Source: Haloarcula laminariae
Lineage (GTDB): Archaea > Halobacteriota > Halobacteria > Halobacteriales > Haloarculaceae
Reading direction: 5' to 3'
Length of the DNA: 64,000 bases
NCBI RefSeq assembly: GCF_025457605.1
Contig: NZ_JAMZFY010000002.1
Location: 558,001 to 622,000, forward strand
Position numbers and translations under genes: made by a program. Positions 8,253-16,018 of this stretch are shown here, in pieces. Numbering within the stretch: position 1 is the stretch's first letter; every line of letters starts with the position of its first letter. The notes beneath the pieces are model-generated. The model ran no database searches, was not told the origin of the DNA, and saw only the letters and a program-made list of their open reading frames with translations.

Positions 8253-8816
8253 ATGGGCAAGCGACTGTTCGTCAGCGTCGACCTCGACGGGCTGGCAGAC
8301 GAGGTCGGGGCCGTCCAGCAGCGGTTCGCGGGCACCGCCGGCCTCCGCCTCACCGACCCCGAACAGGCCCACGTGACGCTGAAGTTCCTGGGCGAGACCG
8401 ACCCCGAGGGCATCGACGACCTCGTGAGCGAACTGGAGACCGCCGTCGACGCGAGCGGCGTCGATCCCTTCGAGGCCCGCGTCGGCGGCCTCGGCGTGTT
8501 CCCCTCGCTCGACTACATCAGCGTCGTCTGGATCGGGGTCCGCGAGGGCCACGGCGACCGGGAACTGACGGCGCTGCACGAGGCCATCGAGGACCGGACG
8601 ACGGCGCTGGGGTTCGACGCCGAGGACCACGAGTTCACCCCTCACGCTACCGTCGCCCGGATGGACCACGCCGGCGGGAAAGCGCGGGTACAGGACATCG
8701 TCCGGACCCGTGACCCGGACGTGGGTCGGCTTCGGGTCGAGGAGGTCCGCCTGACCGAGAGCGTCCTGCGTGAGGGCGGTCCCGAGTACGCAACTGTCGA
8801 CTCGATTTCACTCTGA
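8253..8816 (+). CDS. thpR: RNA 2',3'-cyclic phosphodiesterase (2H family)
   Basis: A 187-residue member of the 2H phosphoesterase superfamily, formerly called 2'-5' RNA ligase. Both catalytic motifs are present: HVTLKFLGE (about residue 38) and HATVARM (about 131). The core starts with KRLFVSVDL, so the ATG at 8253 is preferred over a GTG at 8229 that would add eight residues. It opens cyclic phosphates at RNA ends. It is a single-gene unit divergent from the TPR gene. Confidence 0.92.
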   Translation: MGKRLFVSVDLDGLADEVGAVQQRFAGTAGLRLTDPEQAHVTLKFLGETDPEGIDDLVSELETAVDASGVDPFEARVGGLGVFPSLDYISVVWIGVREGHGDRELTALHEAIEDRTTALGFDAEDHEFTPHATVARMDHAGGKARVQDIVRTRDPDVGRLRVEEVRLTESVLREGGPEYATVDSISL

Positions 8817-8840
8817 GCGGCCACGTACGGCTCTAGGTCG

Positions 8841-8877
8841 GCCAAAAATAATCAGATTCGTGATAATTATTATTGGC
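8841..8877. promoter_or_regulatory. Inverted repeat over the zip promoter
   Basis: Arms 8841-8852 (GCCAAAAATAAT) and 8866-8877 (ATTATTATTGGC) pair at 11 of 12 positions across a 13-base loop. The right arm covers the TATA-like TTATTATT about 25-30 bases before the ATG at 8898. This is what an operator of a metal-dependent repressor (SirR/DtxR type) would look like, but no known consensus is matched. A terminator for thpR is less likely because the arms are AT-rich. Confidence 0.5.
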
Positions 8878-8897
8878 GTCGGTCCAGTAGCATCGGT

Positions 8898-9710
8898 ATG
8901 GTCGTCGTCGAGAACGTCGCGTTCGTCTTCGTCGCCGGACTGCTGACGGCGCTTGCGACCGGGCTGGGGGCCGCCCCGTTCTTTCTGGTCGAGGAGTTCT
9001 CGGACCGGTGGAACGTCCTGCTGTGGGGGCTCGCCTCGGGCATCATGGTCGCGGCGTCGCTGTTCGGGCTGGTCCGGGAGGGGCTGAACTACGGGTCGCC
9101 GATACTGCTGGTGCCGGGACTGCTCACCGGGGTCGTCCTCGTCGTCGTCGCTCACGAGGTGCTGGAAGGGTTCGACCACGGCCCGAAGAAGTTCGAGGAG
9201 GCCGGCTTCAGGAAGCTGGTGCTCATCCTCGGTATCCTGACGGTCCACAGCTTCCCCGAGGGCGTGGCCGTCGGCGTCTCCTTCGCCGAACTCGGGCTGA
9301 GCGGGGCCGACGGTGGCGAGACCATCGCCGTCGCCGGCGTCGCGGTGCCGCTGCTGGCGGTGTTCATGACGGCGGCTATCTCCGTCCACAACGTCCCGGA
9401 GGGGACGGCCATCGCCATCCCGCTGCGCTCGCTGGGCGTCAGCGAGCCGAAGATGGTGTGGTGGGCGGTGTTCTCCTCGCTCCCCCAGCCCGTCGGCGCG
9501 GTGGTCGCCTACTACTTCGTGACGCTGGCCCGGGAGTTTCTCCCCTTCGGCTTCGGCTTCGCGGCCGGAGCGATGATATATCTCGTCGCGACCGAGTTCG
9601 TCCCCGAAGCCCTGGAGTACGGCCAGAACCTCGCCGGCGGCGGCAAGCGCGAACTGCTGACCGGCGCGCTCGCGGGCGCGCTGGCGATGGTCCCGCTCGC
9701 GTTCATATGA
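8898..9710 (+). CDS. ZIP family divalent metal transporter
   Basis: A 270-residue integral membrane protein with about eight hydrophobic segments. Two ZIP metal-site motifs are seen, HSFPEGVAVG and HNVPEGTAIA (about residues 117 and 164), the helices that line the metal path. The loop between helices III and IV has the sequence EGFDHGPKK rather than a long His-rich stretch. It probably imports Zn, Fe or Mn; the substrate is not decided by sequence. It is preceded by an inverted repeat that overlaps its promoter, and its end overlaps the convergent lipoprotein gene by 8 bases. Confidence 0.9.
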   Translation: MVVVENVAFVFVAGLLTALATGLGAAPFFLVEEFSDRWNVLLWGLASGIMVAASLFGLVREGLNYGSPILLVPGLLTGVVLVVVAHEVLEGFDHGPKKFEEAGFRKLVLILGILTVHSFPEGVAVGVSFAELGLSGADGGETIAVAGVAVPLLAVFMTAAISVHNVPEGTAIAIPLRSLGVSEPKMVWWAVFSSLPQPVGAVVAYYFVTLAREFLPFGFGFAAGAMIYLVATEFVPEALEYGQNLAGGGKRELLTGALAGALAMVPLAFI

Positions 9711-10218
9711 GCGAGCGCTTGCGGATGACCTTCAGGTCCACGAACGCCTGCAGTGAGTCGTCGAACTCCTCGACGCGGTTCTCCATCCGGTAGCTGGAGT
9801 GGTCGACGGCGAAGTAGTACGGACCGGTGCTCTCGACTGACTGCCGGTTCCCGCCGTTGTCGGTCGTCGCCTCGTACAGGTCCGACCCCTCGGCCGGCAC
9901 CGCCGCCTGGCTGAAATCGCTGTTTCCCGGCGGCGTCGAGTCGGGGTCGTCGCCCTTGATATACGCGTTGTACTGCTCGAAGTCGCTCTCGTCGCTGAAA
10001 AAGTAGACGTCGAAGGCCTGCTCGGCCCGGACGATGTACTCGATGGCGCCGCCCGACTCCGAGAGGTCGGGAATCTCCGTCTCCATCCACGCGTTGCCCG
10101 GCTCGACGGTGACGTCCTGCTGGACGCTCACGATGACCTCCCCGCCACCGCCGAGACAGCCCGACCCGGCGACTGCTAACCCCGCTCCCAGCGTCTGTAG
10201 TACGCTCCGACGGTTCAC
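9703..10218 (-). CDS. Haloarchaeal lipoprotein, unknown function
   Basis: A 171-residue protein with a twin-arginine lipoprotein signal (MNRRSVLQTLGAG...AGSGC). The mature part reads as a beta-rich domain with FDVYFFSDESDFEQY and PYYFAVDHSSYR, a pattern seen in haloarchaeal extracytoplasmic beta-sandwich proteins. The start is GTG at 10218, which directly gives the Arg-Arg signal. Convergent with zip. No family name can be supported. Confidence 0.8.
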   Translation of the reverse strand: MNRRSVLQTLGAGLAVAGSGCLGGGGEVIVSVQQDVTVEPGNAWMETEIPDLSESGGAIEYIVRAEQAFDVYFFSDESDFEQYNAYIKGDDPDSTPPGNSDFSQAAVPAEGSDLYEATTDNGGNRQSVESTGPYYFAVDHSSYRMENRVEEFDDSLQAFVDLKVIRKRSLI

Positions 10219-10326
10219 GTGTGGATATCTCCGAATTTCCGTACTTAGTTCTATCCGCCCGCTTATAATCCCTGATAACGAAAGCAGTAAATGGGCGGTC
10301 GGGGGAGGGCGACCCGAAAAGGAAGG

Positions 10327-10336
10327 AATTTAAGCC
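10327..10336 (+). promoter_or_regulatory. TATA-like box of the eL39 operon
   Basis: AATTTAAGCC lies 23-32 bases before the eL39 ATG at 10359, the spacing for a leaderless or near-leaderless transcript. Confidence 0.6.
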
Positions 10337-10358
10337 GTGGCACAGAAGGTCCGACACC

Positions 10359-10511
10359 ATGAGCAAGAAGTCGAAGGCCAAGAAGAAGCGCCTGGCCAAA
10401 CTCGACAACCAGAACAGCCGCGTCCCGTCTTGGGTCATGCTCAAGACCGACCGCGAAGTCCAGCGCAACCCGAAACGGCGCCACTGGCGCCGGGGCGACA
10501 CTGACGAATAA
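10359..10511 (+). CDS. rpl39e: Large ribosomal subunit protein eL39
   Basis: A 50-residue, strongly basic protein: it begins [20 protein letters not shown] and ends [11 protein letters not shown], the classic eL39 pattern with VPSWV and [10 protein letters not shown]. It lines the peptide exit tunnel. The stop codon overlaps the start of eL31 by one base (TAATG). It opens the run eL39-eL31-aIF6. Confidence 0.97.
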   Translation: MSKKSKAKKKRLAKLDNQNSRVPSWVMLKTDREVQRNPKRRHWRRGDTDE

Positions 10512-10789
10512 TGAGCGCCGGTGACTTCGAGGAGCGCGTCGTCACGATTCCGCTCCGCGACGCGAAGGCCGAGGCGAACCACAAGAAGGCCGACAAGGCG
10601 ATGCGACTCATCCGCGAGCACCTCGCCAAGCACTTCTCCGTCGAGGAGGACGCCGTCCGCATCGACCCCTCCATCAACGAGACGACGTGGGCCCAAGGCC
10701 GGTCGAGTCCGCCGAGCAAAATCCGCGTCCGCGCCGCCCGCTTCGAGGAAGAGGGCGATGCGGTCGTCGAGGCAGAGACAGCGGAATAA
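10511..10789 (+). CDS. rpl31e: Large ribosomal subunit protein eL31
   Basis: A 92-residue ribosomal protein with the family segments RVVTIPLRDAK, HLAKHFSV, IDPSINETTWAQG and KIRVRAARF. It sits near the tunnel exit on the ribosome surface. It starts on the last base of the eL39 stop and is followed after three bases by aIF6. Confidence 0.97.
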   Translation: MSAGDFEERVVTIPLRDAKAEANHKKADKAMRLIREHLAKHFSVEEDAVRIDPSINETTWAQGRSSPPSKIRVRAARFEEEGDAVVEAETAE

Positions 10790-10792
10790 CCC

Positions 10793-11458
10793 TTGCTCCG
10801 CGCGGCATTCTCCGGGTCGTCGTACGTCGGTGTCTTCGCCCGAGCGACCGACGACTGCGTGCTGGTCCGCCCCGACGTAGACGAATCGCTGGCCGAGGAC
10901 ATCAGCGAGGAACTGGACGTGCCAGTCATCCCCACGACGGTGGGCCGCTCCGGGACAGTCGGCGCGCTGGCGACCGGCAACGAGAACGGCCTGCTCGTCT
11001 CGTCTCGCGTGCGCGACCGCGAGATAGAGCGCATCCAGGACGTCGTCGACGTGCCGGTGACGGAACTGCCGGGCCGCATCAACGCCGCCGGTAACGTCGT
11101 CTGCTGTAACGACTCCGGCGCCTACGTTCACCCAGACCTCTCCCGCGAGGCCGTCCAGGCGGTCCGTGACGGGCTCGACGTGCCCGTCGAACGCGGCGTC
11201 ATCGCCGGCGTCAACACCGTCGGTACGGCCGCCGTCGCCACCGACAGCGGCGTCCTCTGCCACCCGAAAGCGACCGACGGCGAACTCGACGCCCTCGAAG
11301 AGCTGCTCGACGTGCCGGCCGACATCGGCACCGTCAACTACGGCGGCCCGCTGGTCGGCTCCGGCCTGGTGGCCAACGACACCGGCTACGTCTGTGGGAC
11401 GGACACCTCCGGCCCGGAGCTGGGCCGTATCGACGCGACGCTCGGCTACATCGACTGA
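10793..11458 (+). CDS. eif6: Translation initiation factor aIF6
   Basis: A 221-residue anti-association factor that binds the large ribosomal subunit. The five-fold pentein repeat shows as recurring segments such as [34 protein letters not shown] and [17 protein letters not shown]. The protein begins [18 protein letters not shown], as in relatives, and this requires a TTG start at 10793, three bases after the eL31 stop. The eL39-eL31-aIF6 order is common in archaea. Confidence 0.95.
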   Translation: MLRAAFSGSSYVGVFARATDDCVLVRPDVDESLAEDISEELDVPVIPTTVGRSGTVGALATGNENGLLVSSRVRDREIERIQDVVDVPVTELPGRINAAGNVVCCNDSGAYVHPDLSREAVQAVRDGLDVPVERGVIAGVNTVGTAAVATDSGVLCHPKATDGELDALEELLDVPADIGTVNYGGPLVGSGLVANDTGYVCGTDTSGPELGRIDATLGYID

Positions 11459-11548
11459 GGCTCCCTTCTGCTGCCGGCGGCCCGGCCCCGGCGTCGACGT
11501 TCACGAACAGTGTCAACATTTATCATGATAGAGTGCTGACGTACATAC

Positions 11549-11677
11549 ATGTCAGACGGAGAACCAACGGTGGCCGAACCGAAACCGCTCGTCTGTCGCC
11601 GGTGTGACTACGCGACGGAGGTGCTCAGACCGTCCTGTCCGATGTGTGGCGGGGACATGATTTACGCGCCCGAGTAG
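11549..11677 (+). CDS. Small zinc-ribbon protein, 42 residues
   Basis: A 42-residue ORF with two CxxC knuckles, CRRCDY (Cys16, Cys19) and CPMCGG (Cys30, Cys33), spaced for one zinc ion. An AT-rich stretch (ATTTATCATGATAG) 20-35 bases upstream gives a plausible promoter. Such micro zinc-finger proteins are common in haloarchaea and some affect transcription or translation, but the function here is unknown. Confidence 0.75.
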   Translation: MSDGEPTVAEPKPLVCRRCDYATEVLRPSCPMCGGDMIYAPE

Positions 11678-11693
11678 GGCGCCGTCGGCCGCG

Positions 11694-12026
11694 TCACAGC
11701 GACGCGAGCGTCATCGCGTTCAGCGCGACCACCACCAGCGAGACCAGCGCGAACCCGACGAGGACGGCCGTCGCCCGACGGTCGTCCAGCCGAGTCCACG
11801 CGACGACCACGACCAGCAGGGCGCTGAACTTCAGCAGGCCGATGCCCGGCGTCCCGTAGGTTTCGATGAACGCCCGGGCGACGCCGTTGCCCTCGCCGAG
11901 CCCACGCGCCGTCCCGACGATAGTCGTGACGACGTCGAACACCGACGACAGGATAACGACCGTCCACAGCACGGTATCCGACTCGGACAGCTGCCGCTCG
12001 CGCGGGAGCCATCCGTCACTGGTCAT
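11694..12026 (-). CDS. Small membrane protein, DUF5658-like
   Basis: 110 residues with three hydrophobic segments (about residues 20-40, 63-82 and 86-108). The conserved-looking FDVVTTIVG...GEGNGVARAF fits the pattern of DUF5658-type proteins, in which an Asp and an Asn flank the first loop. The function is unknown. It is divergent from the LX-prefoldin-FtsY run. Confidence 0.7.
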   Translation of the reverse strand: MTSDGWLPRERQLSESDTVLWTVVILSSVFDVVTTIVGTARGLGEGNGVARAFIETYGTPGIGLLKFSALLVVVVAWTRLDDRRATAVLVGFALVSLVVVALNAMTLASL

Positions 12027-12175
12027 GTCGAGCTGTCACTCCCCTGTGGTCCCCTCTGTGGGCGGCGGACATAAGCGCTGGTGCCCGGAATTCCCCCGCC
12101 GTCCCGGACTCCCGGGGCGCGGATAAAAAACGCCGAAGGGGAAGATACTTCCCTGTCCTGCCCGCACCGGAGGGT

Positions 12176-12349
12176 ATGAGCACGTACACTGTTCGCGGTA
12201 GTTTCCCGGCCCGAGACGGGCCCCAGCAGTTCGAGAAGGAGGTCGAAGCGCCAAACGAGGACGTCGCCACCGAGCGCGTCTACAGCAACTTCGGCTCCCA
12301 GCACAACCTCAAGCGCACACAGATTTCCATCGACGAGGTGGCAGCATGA
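12176..12349 (+). CDS. rplX: Large ribosomal subunit protein LX (eL18a/L20a type)
   Basis: A 57-residue archaeal ribosomal protein: it begins MSTYTVRGSFPARDGPQQF, with the family pattern FEKEVEAPNED...ERVYSNFGSQH and ending KRTQISIDEVAA. Its stop overlaps the prefoldin alpha ATG by 4 bases. The order LX-pfdA-ftsY is a conserved archaeal block joining translation, chaperoning and membrane targeting. Confidence 0.95.
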   Translation: MSTYTVRGSFPARDGPQQFEKEVEAPNEDVATERVYSNFGSQHNLKRTQISIDEVAA

Positions 12350-12810
12350 TGGGCGGCGGTGGCGGTGGCGGCGGCGGGATGCAGCAGCTCCAGCAGGAAA
12401 TCGAACAGCTCGAAGAGGAGATGCAGGCCATCGACGAGGAAGTCGAGCGCCTGCAGGAGAAGCAGTCCGACATCGACGACGCCATCGAGGCCATCGACGT
12501 GCTGGAGTCGGGCTCGACGGTGCAGGTCCCGGTCGGCGGGGACGCCTACGTCCGCGCGACGGTTGACGACATCGACGAGATCGTCGTCTCCCTGGGCGGC
12601 GGCTACGCCGCCGAGCGCGACCAGGACGGCGCCGTCGAGACGCTCGAAACGAAGAAGGAGAACCTCGACGACCACATCGAGGGCCTCCGCGACGACAAGG
12701 CCGAAGTCGAGGGCGAGATGGACGAGCTCGAACAGCAGGCCCAGCAGATGCAACAACAGCAGATGCAGCAGATGATGCAGCAGCAGGAAGAGCAGCAGTC
12801 CGACGAGTAA
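12346..12810 (+). CDS. pfdA: Prefoldin subunit alpha
   Basis: A 154-residue subunit of the hexameric prefoldin chaperone that hands nascent proteins to the thermosome. Two long coiled coils (about residues 10-45 and 92-130) flank a beta hairpin region containing VQVPVGGDAYVRATV and VSLGGGYAAER. The N-terminus is a glycine run after MMGGG and the C-terminus is a long Gln/Met-rich tail, both low complexity. Overlaps LX by 4 bases and is followed by ftsY after 7 bases. Confidence 0.95.
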   Translation: MMGGGGGGGGGMQQLQQEIEQLEEEMQAIDEEVERLQEKQSDIDDAIEAIDVLESGSTVQVPVGGDAYVRATVDDIDEIVVSLGGGYAAERDQDGAVETLETKKENLDDHIEGLRDDKAEVEGEMDELEQQAQQMQQQQMQQMMQQQEEQQSDE

Positions 12811-12817
12811 GGTCCCC

Positions 12818-14128
12818 ATGTTCGATGGACTGAAGGACAAGCTCAGCGGGTTCACCAGCGACGTCGAGGAAGACGTCGACGAGGACGCCGTCGAAGACGA
12901 CGTCGAGGACAAGGCGGCAGCGGACGCCGCCGAGGGCGAACCCGACGCAGCGTCGCCAGACTCCGGAGACGAATCGCCGGCCGAGACGGAGCCGACCGAG
13001 GGCGATGTCACGGACGACGCCGACACAGCGACGGACACCGCCGACGCCGAGCCGGCCGACGACGCGGACGACACCGCGGCCGCCGCAGGTGACGCCGAGT
13101 CGGCGGCTGAGGACGGTTCGGAAGACACCGACGCGGCTGCCGAAGCCGATTCCGCGGACGAGACGGCTGACACGGCCGAAGCGTCCGCCGACGAGGACGC
13201 CGTTCCGGACCTGGCACCCGACGAGGAGGACGAGGACGACGGCCGTAGCCTCACCGAGAAGGCCAAACTCATGGCCACGGGGAAGACGGTCATCGAGGAG
13301 GAGGACCTCCAGGACCATCTGGACGACCTCGAACTCGCCTTGCTGTCGTCCGACGTGGAGATGAGCGTCGCCAACGAGATTCTCTCCGGCGTCGAGGCGA
13401 ACCTCACCGGCGAGACCCGCCGGCGCCTCTCCAGTACGGGCAATCTCGTCCGTGACTCGCTACGGGAGGCGCTGTACGACGTCATCAGCGTCGGGCAGTT
13501 CGACTTCGACGAGCGGGTTCAGGACGCCGAAAAGCCCGTGGTCATCATCTTCACCGGCGTCAACGGCGTCGGGAAGACCACGACCATCGCCAAGCTCTCG
13601 CAGTACTTCGAGGACCGCGGGCTCTCGACCGTGCTGGCCAACGGCGACACCTACCGCGCCGGCGCCAACGAGCAGCTCCAGAAACACGCCGAGAACCTGG
13701 GCAAGAAGATTATCACCCACGAGCAGGGCTCCGACCCGACGGCCGTCGTCTACGACGCCGTCGAGTACGCGAAGGCCAACGACGTCGACGTGGTACTCGG
13801 CGATACGGCCGGCCGGCTCCACACCTCCGACGACCTGATGGCCCAGCTCGAAAAGATAGACCGCAACATCGACCCCGACATGACGCTGTTCGTCGACGAG
13901 GCCGTCGCGGGCCAGGACGCGGTCAACCGCGCCCGCGAGTTCGACGACGCCGCCGAGATAGACGGCGCGGTGCTCACGAAGGCCGACGCCGACCCGCAGG
14001 GCGGTGCGGCCATCTCGGTCGCCCACGTCACCGGCAAGCCGATTCTCTTCCTCGGGACGGGACAGGACTACGACGACCTCGAACCGTTCGACCCCGAGGA
14101 GATAGTCGACAGCCTCTTTTCGGCGTAA
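12818..14128 (+). CDS. ftsY: Signal recognition particle receptor FtsY
   Basis: A 436-residue SRP-GTPase. Residues about 1-145 are an Asp/Glu/Ala-rich low-complexity region replacing the usual A domain, typical of halophiles. The N domain follows, then the G domain with P-loop GVNGVGKTTT, NGDTYRAGAN, DTAGRLHT, LTKADAD and a closing FLGTGQ. It docks SRP-ribosome complexes at the membrane, working with SRP54 encoded at 37436-38821. The short gap after prefoldin suggests one transcript. Confidence 0.95.
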   Translation: MFDGLKDKLSGFTSDVEEDVDEDAVEDDVEDKAAADAAEGEPDAASPDSGDESPAETEPTEGDVTDDADTATDTADAEPADDADDTAAAAGDAESAAEDGSEDTDAAAEADSADETADTAEASADEDAVPDLAPDEEDEDDGRSLTEKAKLMATGKTVIEEEDLQDHLDDLELALLSSDVEMSVANEILSGVEANLTGETRRRLSSTGNLVRDSLREALYDVISVGQFDFDERVQDAEKPVVIIFTGVNGVGKTTTIAKLSQYFEDRGLSTVLANGDTYRAGANEQLQKHAENLGKKIITHEQGSDPTAVVYDAVEYAKANDVDVVLGDTAGRLHTSDDLMAQLEKIDRNIDPDMTLFVDEAVAGQDAVNRAREFDDAAEIDGAVLTKADADPQGGAAISVAHVTGKPILFLGTGQDYDDLEPFDPEEIVDSLFSA

Positions 14129-14292
14129 TCCCGGCCGGGGGCTAGCCGAACGTTACTCGGCCGAACTGCCGGCCCGCAACCGGCACAGCCTCTATCCGCG
14201 TCTTTCACCGCAGAGCCGCCTCCGAATTAACTACCGGATTTTCGCCCGTATACTGTCACTTACCATACGGACCGGTGCTGACGGGCCTATCA

Positions 14293-15213
14293 ATGCGACG
14301 GAACAGCAAGACTCGACGCGGTGTACTGACGGTCGCCGGCGGTGCGCTGGTCGCGCTCGCCGGCTGTAGCAACAGCGACGGGCAGAGCGGGACGCCGACC
14401 GGAACGGGTACCGAGTCCGACGGGATGGAGCTGATGACCGAGACGGACCAGCCACCGGAAACGAGGACCGAGCAGAACACCGAGTCGGGGCAGAACACCG
14501 AACCCGAGGGCACCGAAACGACGACCGGTGGCGACGCGATGCTTCGGGTCGCACATCTCGCGCCGGACGCCCCGAACGTCGAGGTCGCTGTCGACGGCAC
14601 TACCGTCGTTCCGGACGCCGCCTTCGAGTCGGTGAGTGACTACCGGTCGTTGACCACGGGCGAACACCGGCTAACCGTCACGCCGACCGACGGGTCGTAC
14701 GCTGTCTTCGACGAGACCGTCACGCTGGAACGCGGGCCACAGACCGCCGCGGCCATCGGCGAACTGTCGGGGCAGAGCCAGTCCTTTACCGTGACGCTGC
14801 TGACCGACGACGACACGACGGCCGAAGCCGGTAGCACGCGCGTTCGGGCCGTCCACACTATCCCCGATGCACCCACTATCGACGTGACCGCCGGGGAGAC
14901 AGTCATCGCAAACGGCGTGGCGTTCGGCGAGGCCGGCGACTACGTCACGGTCCCCGCCGACACCGGGGCCATCGAACTCCGGCAGAACAGTCTGGCCAAC
15001 GACGAGGAGCCGGTCGCGACGTTCAGCGTCAACACGACCGACACGGCCGCCCAGACCGTCTTCGCGGCCGGCTATCTCGACAGCGCCGCCGACCAGCCAG
15101 GCGCCCGGCTCGTCGTCACGACGGACGCCGAACCCGACGGTACGACCGGCGGGACCGAGACGGGGACGAGCACCGGGACGGCAACGCCCACCGGAACCGC
15201 TTCCGGGATGTAA
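14293..15213 (+). CDS. DUF4397 domain lipoprotein
   Basis: A 306-residue exported lipoprotein. The Tat-like signal MRRNSKTRRGVLTVAGG...LAGC is followed by a Thr/Glu/Gln-rich spacer (about residues 35-85), then two tandem DUF4397 beta-domains recognisable by MLRVAHLAPDAPNVEVAVDG and VRAVHTIPDAPTIDV. The last 30 residues are a Thr/Gly-rich tail. The ATG at 14293 is chosen because it places the signal at the N-terminus. DUF4397 proteins are surface-located and of unknown function. Confidence 0.88.
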   Translation: MRRNSKTRRGVLTVAGGALVALAGCSNSDGQSGTPTGTGTESDGMELMTETDQPPETRTEQNTESGQNTEPEGTETTTGGDAMLRVAHLAPDAPNVEVAVDGTTVVPDAAFESVSDYRSLTTGEHRLTVTPTDGSYAVFDETVTLERGPQTAAAIGELSGQSQSFTVTLLTDDDTTAEAGSTRVRAVHTIPDAPTIDVTAGETVIANGVAFGEAGDYVTVPADTGAIELRQNSLANDEEPVATFSVNTTDTAAQTVFAAGYLDSAADQPGARLVVTTDAEPDGTTGGTETGTSTGTATPTGTASGM

Positions 15214-15312
15214 CCCCGCCTCGCTAGCTGGCCGGCCCCGCCGTGACGGCGCCCGGGTCACGCTGTCACGGCACTCCGTGTTTCTCCCGCTCGCGTTCCC
15301 GAGGCGCTTCAC

Positions 15313-15963
15313 TCACTCCCTCGCCTGCTCCACCGCTTCGACGAATTCAGCCGCGCTCTCGCGGACGGCGTCCATGTCGTCGTTCTCGATGGCCTCGTAG
15401 TCGACCAGCGCCGAGCCGGCGCCGACCGCGACGGCGCCCGCCTCGAAGTAGTCGGCGACGTTGTCCGTCGAGACCCCGCCGGTCGGCATGATGGGCACGT
15501 CGCCCAGCGGTCCCTGAATCGCGCCGATGTGGCCCGGACCGACGGTCGAGGCCGGGAACATCTTCAGCATGTCCGCCCCGGCGGCCATCGCGTCGGCCGC
15601 TTCCGTCGGGGTCATGATGCCCGGAATGCAGAGCACGCTCTCCCGATTGCACACCTTGATGACGCCCTCGTCGAGGTGGGGCCCGAGGACGAACTCCGCC
15701 CCGGCCTCGATGGCGTTGCGGGCGGCCGCGGGGTCCATAACCGTCCCGACGCCGACGACGGCGTCGGTGTCTTCGAGCGCGCGGTCGACGGCCGCGACCT
15801 GCTCCGAACATCGTTTGGCGTCGGCGGTCAGCTCCAGGGCCCGGACCCCGCCGTCGTGGACGGCGCGGGCCACGTCGACTATCTTGTCCTCCGGAACGCC
15901 CCGCAGGACGGCCGTGACGCCGCTGTCGACGAGCGCCCGTCTGACTTCCTGCTTCTGGGTCAT
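15313..15963 (-). CDS. eda: KDPG/KHG aldolase
   Basis: A 216-residue class I aldolase of the KDPG/KHG family that splits 2-keto-3-deoxy-6-phosphogluconate into pyruvate and glyceraldehyde-3-phosphate, the last step specific to the semi-phosphorylative Entner-Doudoroff route used by haloarchaea. GVGTVMDPAAARNAI, FVLGPHLDEGV, the Schiff-base Lys in MLKMFPAST and the phosphate-binding MPTGGVSTDN are visible. The ATG at 15963 matches the family start. The other pathway genes are not adjacent. Action on the galactonate analogue is also possible. Confidence 0.93.
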   Translation of the reverse strand: MTQKQEVRRALVDSGVTAVLRGVPEDKIVDVARAVHDGGVRALELTADAKRCSEQVAAVDRALEDTDAVVGVGTVMDPAAARNAIEAGAEFVLGPHLDEGVIKVCNRESVLCIPGIMTPTEAADAMAAGADMLKMFPASTVGPGHIGAIQGPLGDVPIMPTGGVSTDNVADYFEAGAVAVGAGSALVDYEAIENDDMDAVRESAAEFVEAVEQARE

Positions 15964-16018
15964 GTCTGCTGGTGAGCGGGCTAGTGGTAAAAAACTGTCA
16001 CACCTTTCGGTCTGCCCG

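Noticed and set aside
9512-11263. A 583-residue open frame on the minus strand
   Set aside because: It covers the zip end, the lipoprotein and the ribosomal genes eL39, eL31 and aIF6 in a non-coding phase.
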